Below, piece after piece: positions 1-4,728 of a DNA stretch of 7,866 bases. Where the stretch lies: assembly GCA_900768015.1 (NCBI GenBank), contig CAAGBI010000028.1, forward strand, positions 1 to 7,866. The letters are read 5' to 3'. This DNA comes from an uncultured Alistipes sp. (GTDB lineage: Bacteria; Bacteroidota; Bacteroidia; Bacteroidales; Rikenellaceae). The first letter of the stretch is position 1. Every line of letters begins with the position of its first letter. Under the pieces are notes generated by a model. That model made no database searches. It was not told the origin of the DNA and saw nothing but the letters and a program-made list of their open reading frames with translations. Made by a program: the position numbers and the translations under genes.

Positions 1-183
1 AGGTCCGCCGTTTCGACAAAAGAGACCATCGAGGTGAACGGCGAAACCTATCCCGTGTATAAGATGGAAATCTCTAACACATCTCACCCATTCTACACAG
101 GTAAGATGAAGTTGGTAGACACCGCTGGTCGTGTGGATAAGTTTATGAGCCGTTACGCAAAGCGCTACGATAAGAAGAAGTAG
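1..183 (+). CDS. rpmE2: 50S ribosomal protein L31 type B, C-terminal 60 residues (5' end outside window)
   Basis: This is the end of a small ribosomal protein of the large subunit, read in frame 1 to a TAG stop at 181-183. The visible 60 residues include NTSHPFYTGKMK followed by GRVDKFMSRYAKR, the conserved L31 core with its SHPFYTG signature and basic tail. In zinc-binding L31 this signature is preceded by a CxxC pair. Here those positions are Asn/Ser (ISNTSHPF), so the protein is the cysteine-free type B form that does not need zinc. Type B L31 commonly replaces the zinc form under zinc limitation in species that have both; whether this genome has both cannot be seen. The start codon lies upstream of the window. 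A strong terminator follows 22 bp after the stop. Identification is confident from the motif and length. Confidence 0.93.
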   Translation, partial: RSAVSTKETIEVNGETYPVYKMEISNTSHPFYTGKMKLVDTAGRVDKFMSRYAKRYDKKK

Positions 184-205
184 TCAAGTGCTACCATGGA
201 AAGGT

Positions 206-242
206 TAGAGCTGCATCACTATGATGTGGCTCTATTTTTTTT
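206..242 (+). terminator. Intrinsic terminator of rpmE2
   Basis: Arm 206-217 (TAGAGCTGCATC) pairs with 223-234 (GATGTGGCTCTA) across a short ACTAT loop, with two T.G wobbles, and eight T residues follow at 235-242. It sits 22 bp after the rpmE2 stop and should separate rpmE2 from the repeat-rich region beyond. Confidence 0.9.
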
Positions 243-275
243 ATTTGATGCGATAAGTCGCAGTCTACTGCCGCT

Positions 276-347
276 ATTAACACCTATTAACACTATTAAC
301 ACTACCCCCACCCCCTGTTAATGTGTTAATGTGTTAATGTGTTAATG
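276..347. repeat. Octamer-repeat block 1: (ATTAACAC)n, C-rich centre, (GTTAATGT)n
   Basis: Three ATTAACAC units (276-283, 286-293, 295-302) lead into a C-rich centre (305-315, five C, A, five C). Four GTTAATGT units follow (317-324, 325-332, 333-340, 341-347). The two sides are complementary, so the block can fold into a hairpin with a C-rich loop. Positions 286-320 are repeated exactly, as the reverse complement, at 1041-1075. No gene is present here. Confidence 0.85.
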
Positions 348-380
348 CGTTACTAACTTGGGCGCAATCACACCCAGCAA

Positions 381-446
381 CACTCAGTAACACCTATTAA
401 CACATCCACACCCCCTGTTACTGTGTTACTGTGTTACTATGTTACT
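381..446. repeat. Octamer-repeat block 2: diverged copy with GTTACTGT units
   Basis: This is a second block with the same plan in the same direction as block 1. AGTAACAC and ATTAACAC units at 386-403 are followed by a shorter C run at 411-415, then GTTACTGT-type units at 417-424, 425-432, 433-440 and 441-446. The change from TTAAT to TTACT has spread through all right-hand units, and the same variant is found in block 3. That suggests exchange or slippage within the family. Confidence 0.8.
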
Positions 447-710
447 CCGAGCGTACCCCTCCGTCGGCAAACAGGACATCGGCACATGGCATCAACATCG
501 GAGTATATAGCCATTACTACACCCCTCTATACGACTATCTAAATGGCTATATAAATAACCATATTAGTATATATGGGTCAATAGGGGTTGGTATGGTCTT
601 GTCCCCGTATTACCCCTATTACTCACTATTATCAGCGCAGTATGCTGTCAGTAAATATAGTGAGTATTAATATACTATGTCTATTACACGATGTAATATA
701 GCACATAGTA
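443..710. repeat. Run of consecutive inverted repeats; possible structured RNA or palindromic mobile-element remnant
   Basis: This gene-free stretch folds into a nearly gapless series of stems. Arms read directly are 443-450/498-505 (8 bp), 504-515/542-553 (12 bp, perfect), 557-564/571-578 (7 of 8), 580-588/612-620 (9 bp, perfect), 620-629/657-666 (10 bp, perfect), 663-667/672-676, and 673-680/703-710 (8 bp) enclosing 683-688/692-697. The short open reading frame across 431-670 is a by-product of this repetition and has no protein-like features. No Bacteroidota promoter was found before the run. The stems are direct observation; whether it acts as RNA or as DNA is unknown. Confidence 0.65.
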
Positions 711-803
711 TGATACGCAGCCACAGCCATCTATGCGGTCGCTACTACGCCTCACAAAAAGAATATAATTAACATAGCGTATGAGGGTGCAGATAGGCGC
801 TGC

Positions 804-983
804 TTTCTTGTGATAAGCGGTCATTCTCGACCTCTCAATCAATAGCCTGAATGGGATGTACTTCAAGTACTACCCATCCAGTCTATTTTCATGTCGAGGC
901 CAAGACTAACCACTTCTGACAAGAAAATTTCTTGTGATAGCACCCCACCTACACCACTTTGATAAGAGATTGGGTTGTGGTGC
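804..983. repeat. Structured element, copy A (full unit plus partial second unit)
   Basis: Outer stem 804-811/919-926 (TTTCTTGT with ACAAGAAA) encloses a middle stem 826-831/893-898 (CTCGAC/GTCGAG) and an apical imperfect hairpin at 842-886. The 12-mer TTTCTTGTGATA at 804-815 recurs at 928-939. It opens a second, hairpin-less unit whose stem 926-935/962-971 interleaves with CACCAC 952-957/GTGGTG 977-982, a pseudoknot-like order. The tail of this unit aligns closely with the tail of copy B at 7461-7494. No protein-coding potential is visible. Orientation is uncertain. Two wobbles in the second unit favour plus-strand RNA, while the conserved A.C mismatch of the apical hairpin would be a G.U pair in minus-strand RNA. 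Confidence 0.65.
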
Positions 984-1014
984 TTCGGGCGCTTCCCCGC
1001 ACTCTTCGGAATTT

Positions 1015-1085
1015 ATTAACACAGTAACACAGTAACACAGTAACAGGGGGTGGGGGTAGTGTTAATAGTGTTAATGGATGTTAAT
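1015..1085. repeat. Octamer-repeat block 3, inverted relative to blocks 1 and 2
   Basis: ATTAACAC (1015-1022) and AGTAACAC units (1023-1030, 1031-1038) are followed by a G-rich centre (1046-1056, two runs of five G split by T). GTGTTAAT units follow at 1059-1066 and 1068-1075, with ATGTTAAT at 1078-1085. Positions 1041-1075 are the exact reverse complement of 286-320. Blocks 1 and 3 therefore bracket about 720 bp of palindrome-rich, gene-free DNA like terminal inverted repeats. No transposase lies between them. Confidence 0.85.
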
Positions 1086-1103
1086 GATAATGATGCCCTG
1101 TGC

Positions 1104-1195
1104 TGTCATTCTGAACGCAGTGAAGAATCTCAAGGTCTCCGTGGCGGTGGACGGCAGTACATGCCTTGAGATCCTTCGTTGCACTCAGGATGACA
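1104..1195. repeat. Dispersed hairpin repeat (TGTCATTCTGA family), copy 1
   Basis: This is a 92-bp element bounded by TGTCAT and ATGACA. Arms 1104-1135 and 1164-1195 match in 26 of 32 positions, and every mismatch is a transition, so most remain wobble pairs on one strand. Repeats of this type (TGTCATTCTGA...GAAGAATCT) are, to my knowledge, common between genes in Bacteroidota. Open reading frames across it are artefacts. Confidence 0.85.
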
Positions 1196-1223
1196 TAGAC
1201 CGACACGATGACACTATATACTC

Positions 1224-1329
1224 TGTCATTCTGAACGCAGTGAAGAATCTCCTCAAAGCCGACAAGCGACAACCCGCGTTGATAGCGTGTAGTATGGCGA
1301 GGAGATCCTTCGTTGCACTCAGGATGACA
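1224..1329. repeat. Dispersed hairpin repeat (TGTCATTCTGA family), copy 2
   Basis: This is a 106-bp element in the same direction as copy 1, with arms 1224-1253 and 1300-1329. The arms are nearly identical to copy 1, but the central 46 bases are unrelated. That is the pattern expected when pairing of the ends is what is conserved. Confidence 0.85.
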
Positions 1330-1342
1330 TAGAGAGCGAGAG

Positions 1343-1371
1343 ATTGCCACGAGCCTAACGGCTCTCGCAAT
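1343..1371. repeat. Small hairpin repeat (ATTGCCACGAGCC...CGCAATGAC family)
   Basis: GAGCC 1351-1355 pairs with GGCTC 1360-1364 over a TAAC loop, and ATTGC 1343-1347 pairs with GCAAT 1367-1371 outside it. It resembles a second widespread intergenic repeat type and overlaps the first unit of the 27-bp tandem repeat that follows. The tandem array may have grown from its right arm. Confidence 0.65.
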
Positions 1372-1456
1372 GACGGTGGACAGTATCAGCCTCGCAATGA
1401 CGGCGCATAGTATCAACCGCGCAATGATGGCGCATAGTATCAGCCTCGCAATGACG
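1364..1456. repeat. 27-bp tandem repeat, about 3.4 copies
   Basis: Units are 1364-1390, 1391-1417 and 1418-1444, with a 12-bp partial unit at 1445-1456. Each begins CTCGCAATGACGG or a close variant and carries AGTATCA near its end. Because 27 is a multiple of three, the array creates an open frame of repeated Ile-Ala-Arg-Leu peptides on the minus strand; this is not taken as a gene. Confidence 0.85.
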
Positions 1457-1563
1457 ATTGCCCACAAGGCGGTGAGTAGGCAGCAACCACCACCACACTA
1501 TAACTAAAGTTATATCTCGTCAAAAAATAGTCCTATATAGTGCATATTCTGCGTTTTTTTTCT

Positions 1564-1571
1564 TATATTTG
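1564..1571 (+). promoter_or_regulatory. Candidate Bacteroidota -7 element for the pot operon
   Basis: TATATTTG fits the TAnnTTTG -7 consensus used by the primary sigma factor of Bacteroidota and lies 100 bp before the first potA start. It is preceded by an eight-T run and the AT-rich stretch 1497-1550. A good -33 TTTG is not seen at the usual distance, so support comes from one box and position only. Transcription would begin near 1578, leaving a leader of about 90 bases. Confidence 0.45.
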
Positions 1572-1670
1572 TGCCGAATACGCACTTGTGTGTATGGGGT
1601 GTGCGCCATAATGGGGCGGGCTCGCATAGGGACCGAACCAAAAATTGGGGCGTAACACAATGGTTATTAA

Positions 1671-3089
1671 ATGTTAACACACTTATTTGAAATGACGAAA
1701 TCGAACCACATCATCGAAATTCAGAACATCACAAAGTCGTTCCCCGACAAGGTGGTGCTCAACGATGTTAGTTTGAAGGTGAAGCAGGGCGAGTTCCTAA
1801 CCATACTCGGACCCTCAGGCTGCGGAAAAACTACACTCCTAAGGCTTATCGCCGGTTTCAATAGCGCATCAAGCGGTAAGATAATCCTCGATGGCAAGGA
1901 TATGACCACTATCCCGCCACACGAGCGACCCGTCAACACCGTGTTCCAGCGCTATGCACTATTCCCAAATTACAATGTCTACGACAATATCGCCTTCGGC
2001 CTGAACCTCAAGAAGGTCGATAAGAAGGAGATTGAGCAGCGCGTGAAGCGCGCCCTCAAGATGGTGGGCATGACCGACTACGAGCACCGCGATGTGAACT
2101 CGCTCTCGGGAGGTCAGCAGCAGCGCGTGGCCATTGCGCGTGCCATTGTCAACCGCCCACAGGTGTTGCTCCTGGACGAGCCCCTCGCAGCCCTCGACCT
2201 CAAGATGCGTAAGGATATGCAGATGGAGCTCAAGGAGATGCACCGCACGCTGGGCATTACCTTTGTCTATGTCACACACGACCAGGAGGAGGCCCTGACG
2301 CTCTCGGATACAATCGTCGTGATGAACGAGGGTGTCATCCAGCAGGTGGGCACACCTACCGACATATACAACGAGCCATGCAACGCCTTTGTTGCCGACT
2401 TCATTGGCGAGAGTAACATCCTCAACGCTACGATGATACGCGATGGCGTGGTGGAGTTCATGGGTAAGCAGTTTGAGTGTATCGACAAGGGCTTTGGCGA
2501 GAATGTCCCCGTGGATGTCGTTGTGCGCCCCGAGGATGTATATATCATCCGCAATGCCGAGGCTGCGATGTTCCAGGGCACAGTGCGCTCGTGCATCTTT
2601 AAGGGTGTACACTACGAGATGTTCGTGGAGACGCCCGATGGCTATGAGATTCAAATTCAGGATTATAACTGCTTCGAGCCCGGCACCGAGGTGGGCATGA
2701 TGATTAAGCCTAACGACATACATGTCATGCGCAAGGAGCGCACCGAGAACCATGTTGAGGGTAAGCTCATCGACGCTACGCATGTCGAGATTTTGGGCGA
2801 GACCTTCGAGTGCGAGGCTGTTGAGGGCATCGAGAATGGCGCGGAGGTGGATGTAGCCTTTGGCTTCTCGGATGTGGAGCTCACGGACGACCCCGATGAC
2901 GGTACTTCGTGGGGTACGATACGCTTCATCCTCTATAAGGGCGACCGCTACCACATCACGCTGCGCACCGAGGATGACGATGTCGTCTATGTCGATACGC
3001 GCGATGTGTGGGAGGACCTCGACGAGGTGGGCATCAAGATTCGCCCCCAGGCCCTCAAGGTCACAGCGCTCAACGCTAAGAACGCCTAA
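1671..3089 (+). CDS. potA: Spermidine/putrescine ABC transporter ATP-binding protein PotA
   Basis: This is the cytoplasmic ATPase that powers polyamine import through PotBC. The nucleotide-binding domain covers about residues 14-245: Walker A GPSGCGKTT at 47-55, Q-loop Q93 in VFQRYALFPN, ABC signature LSGGQQQR at 145-152, Walker B VLLLDEP at 165-171 and switch His203 in THDQEEAL. All catalytic residues are present. The remainder holds two related TOBE-like segments (about 255-343 and 354-465), which makes the protein 472 residues against roughly 378 for E. coli PotA. The start at 1671 gives the longest reading; Met8 at 1692 is an equally reasonable start just before the ABC fold, and neither has a clear Shine-Dalgarno site. 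It is the first gene of a four-gene pot operon, with potB starting 12 bp after its stop. The gene order supports polyamines as substrate over other CUT1-type ligands. Confidence 0.93.
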   Translation: MLTHLFEMTKSNHIIEIQNITKSFPDKVVLNDVSLKVKQGEFLTILGPSGCGKTTLLRLIAGFNSASSGKIILDGKDMTTIPPHERPVNTVFQRYALFPNYNVYDNIAFGLNLKKVDKKEIEQRVKRALKMVGMTDYEHRDVNSLSGGQQQRVAIARAIVNRPQVLLLDEPLAALDLKMRKDMQMELKEMHRTLGITFVYVTHDQEEALTLSDTIVVMNEGVIQQVGTPTDIYNEPCNAFVADFIGESNILNATMIRDGVVEFMGKQFECIDKGFGENVPVDVVVRPEDVYIIRNAEAAMFQGTVRSCIFKGVHYEMFVETPDGYEIQIQDYNCFEPGTEVGMMIKPNDIHVMRKERTENHVEGKLIDATHVEILGETFECEAVEGIENGAEVDVAFGFSDVELTDDPDDGTSWGTIRFILYKGDRYHITLRTEDDDVVYVDTRDVWEDLDEVGIKIRPQALKVTALNAKNA

Positions 3090-3101
3090 CCGAAGCGCGC
3101 T

Positions 3102-3896
3102 ATGGGTAAGTTAATTAAGTTCTTCTCGCGCCGCCGCAGCTGGAGCTTGCCGTATGTGCTGTTCTTGACTGTGTTTGTCGTTGCGCCCCTTGTGCTGATT
3201 ATGATATACGCATTTCAGGGCGAGGATGGCGGCTTCTCGTTTGCCAACTTCGATAAGTTTGTGCACCAGCGCGAGGCTATCAATACATTCATCTACTCGA
3301 TAGGTATTGCGCTGATTACCACGCTTATATGTATCTTCTTGGGCTATCCCGCTGCCTACTTCCTCTCGAAGATGAGGGCCTCGTCGGCGCGCATCGTCGT
3401 CATGCTGTTCATCCTGCCGATGTGGATAAATGTGCTTGTGCGCACGCTGGCTACGGTGGCTCTGTTCGACTTCCTGACACTCCCTTTGGGTGAGGGTGCG
3501 CTCATCTTCGGCATGGTCTACAACTTCCTGCCCTTTATGATTTACCCCATCTACAATGTGTTGCAGAAGATGGACCACTCGCTTATTGAGGCTGCCGAGG
3601 ACCTCGGTGCCACACCGCGCCAGGTCTTTACGAAGGTCATCTTCCCGCTCTCTACGCCAGGCATTGTGAGCGGTGTTATGATGGTCTTCATGCCCACAAT
3701 CTCTACCTTCGCCATCGCGGAGTTGCTCACCATGAACAACATCAAGCTCTTTGGTACCACCATCCAGGAGAACATCAACAATGGTATGTGGCACTATGGC
3801 GCGGCGTTGTCGTTCATCATGCTTGTTATTATCGGTATAACCACGCTCTTCTCGGACTCTACGGACGAGAATGGCTCTAACGAGGGACTAATTTAG
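3102..3896 (+). CDS. potB: Spermidine/putrescine ABC transporter permease PotB
   Basis: This is one of two inner-membrane permeases that form the polyamine channel. The 264-residue protein shows about six hydrophobic segments (roughly 17-38, 64-88, 98-120, 126-151, 185-207, 228-250). It has the binding-protein-dependent permease EAA loop at 163-188 (EAAEDLGATPRQVF, then PLSTPGI), the cytoplasmic loop that docks on PotA. The basic N-terminus (KLIKFFSRRRSW) fits a cytoplasmic start. The last residues (SDSTDENGSNEGLI) are short, acidic and hydrophilic. It starts 12 bp after potA and ends one base before potC, so translation is probably coupled. Assignment as PotB over PotC rests on order and on the partner gene having the PotC-type sequence. 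Confidence 0.92.
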   Translation: MGKLIKFFSRRRSWSLPYVLFLTVFVVAPLVLIMIYAFQGEDGGFSFANFDKFVHQREAINTFIYSIGIALITTLICIFLGYPAAYFLSKMRASSARIVVMLFILPMWINVLVRTLATVALFDFLTLPLGEGALIFGMVYNFLPFMIYPIYNVLQKMDHSLIEAAEDLGATPRQVFTKVIFPLSTPGIVSGVMMVFMPTISTFAIAELLTMNNIKLFGTTIQENINNGMWHYGAALSFIMLVIIGITTLFSDSTDENGSNEGLI

Positions 3897-3897
3897 C

Positions 3898-4728
3898 ATG
3901 AAGAAGTTTTTATCTAACTCATACATCGTGTTGCTGTTGGTGATGCTCTATGCGCCCATCATCATCATCGCAATCTTCTCGTTCACAGACTCTAAGGTGC
4001 TGGGCAACTGGACAGGCTTCTCGGTAGACCTATACACCTCGCTCTTCTCGGGCGGTGTGAGTGGCCGCCTTATCGACGCCATTAAGAACACCTTCCTTAT
4101 CGCCCTTGTCGCCGCTACGGTCTCTACACTGCTGGGCACCGTCGCTGCCATCGGCATAAACGACCTGCGCTACCGCAAGCGCCGTGCCATCAACTTTGTG
4201 AACAACATTCCGATTTTGAACCCCGATATCATCACGGGTATCTCGCTCTTCTTGCTCTTCGTGTCGATGGGCATCACTCAGGGCTACACCACGGTGATAT
4301 TGGCACATATCGCCTTCTGCACACCCTATGTTGTGCTTAGCGTCATGCCGCGCCTTATGCAGATGAACCCCAACATCTACGAGGCAGCCCTCGACCTCGG
4401 TGCTACGCCCATGCAGGCCATGCGCCGTGTCATCATCCCCGAGATACGCCCAGGCATGATTTCGGGCTTCATCCTCGCCTTCACGCTCTCGATTGACGAC
4501 TTCGCCGTGACCATCTTCACCAACGGCACGGATGGCTTGGAGACGCTCTCTACATTCATCTATGCCGATGCCCGCAAGGGAGGTCTCACGCCCGAGTTGC
4601 GCGCACTTTCTACCATCATCTTGGTTGTTGTGTTGCTGCTCTTGGTCGTTGTCAACTACCGCGCACACCGCCAGGCAAAGCGTGCCGAGGAGCAGGCTAA
4701 ACAGATTAAAAACTATTCGCGCCGATGA
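3898..4728 (+). CDS. potC: Spermidine/putrescine ABC transporter permease PotC
   Basis: This is the second inner-membrane permease of the polyamine importer. The 276-residue protein has six predicted membrane segments (roughly 9-30, 64-86, 111-125, 131-150, 185-205, 239-262). Its EAA loop at 161-186 (YEAALDLGATPMQAM, then PEIRPGM) matches that of PotB. The SIDDFAVTIFTNG segment at 198-210 is typical of PotC-type permeases. The C-terminus is a charged cytoplasmic tail (RAHRQAKRAEEQAKQ). One base separates it from the potB stop, and its TGA stop overlaps the potD ATG (ATGA), so potC and potD are translationally coupled. Length and motifs are ordinary for the family. Confidence 0.93.
   Translation: MKKFLSNSYIVLLLVMLYAPIIIIAIFSFTDSKVLGNWTGFSVDLYTSLFSGGVSGRLIDAIKNTFLIALVAATVSTLLGTVAAIGINDLRYRKRRAINFVNNIPILNPDIITGISLFLLFVSMGITQGYTTVILAHIAFCTPYVVLSVMPRLMQMNPNIYEAALDLGATPMQAMRRVIIPEIRPGMISGFILAFTLSIDDFAVTIFTNGTDGLETLSTFIYADARKGGLTPELRALSTIILVVVLLLLVVVNYRAHRQAKRAEEQAKQIKNYSRR

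Noticed and set aside
265..276. 12-mer CTACTGCCGCTA shared with 7246-7257, both near terminators
   Set aside because: One or two shared 12-mers are expected by chance in a window of this size, and the flanks do not align well.
276..446. CRISPR array
   Set aside because: Units are only 8 bp, contiguous and without spacers, and no cas genes are present.
431..670. 79-codon open frame on the plus strand
   Set aside because: It starts inside octamer block 2 and runs through the palindromic stretch. The Tyr/Ser-rich peptide mirrors the inverted repeats, and there is no start context or known motif.
684..866. 60-codon minus-strand open frame
   Set aside because: It crosses the structured element and hairpins. 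No start signal, no protein-like pattern.
842..886. Integron attC site
   Set aside because: The hairpin has mismatches like attC, but the RYYYAAC/GTTRRRY boxes and any integrase or cassette are missing.
1046..1056. G-quadruplex at the G-rich centre of block 3
   Set aside because: Only two G5 runs are present, too few for a standard intramolecular four-run quadruplex.
1078..1467. Overlapping frames on both strands through the dispersed hairpins and the 27-bp array
   Set aside because: Repeated peptides such as IARLIL come directly from the 27-bp tandem repeat and from the hairpin arms.
1959..2954. 331-codon minus-strand frame opposite potA
   Set aside because: Shadow frame caused by GC-biased third positions of potA. 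The potA reading has all ABC motifs.
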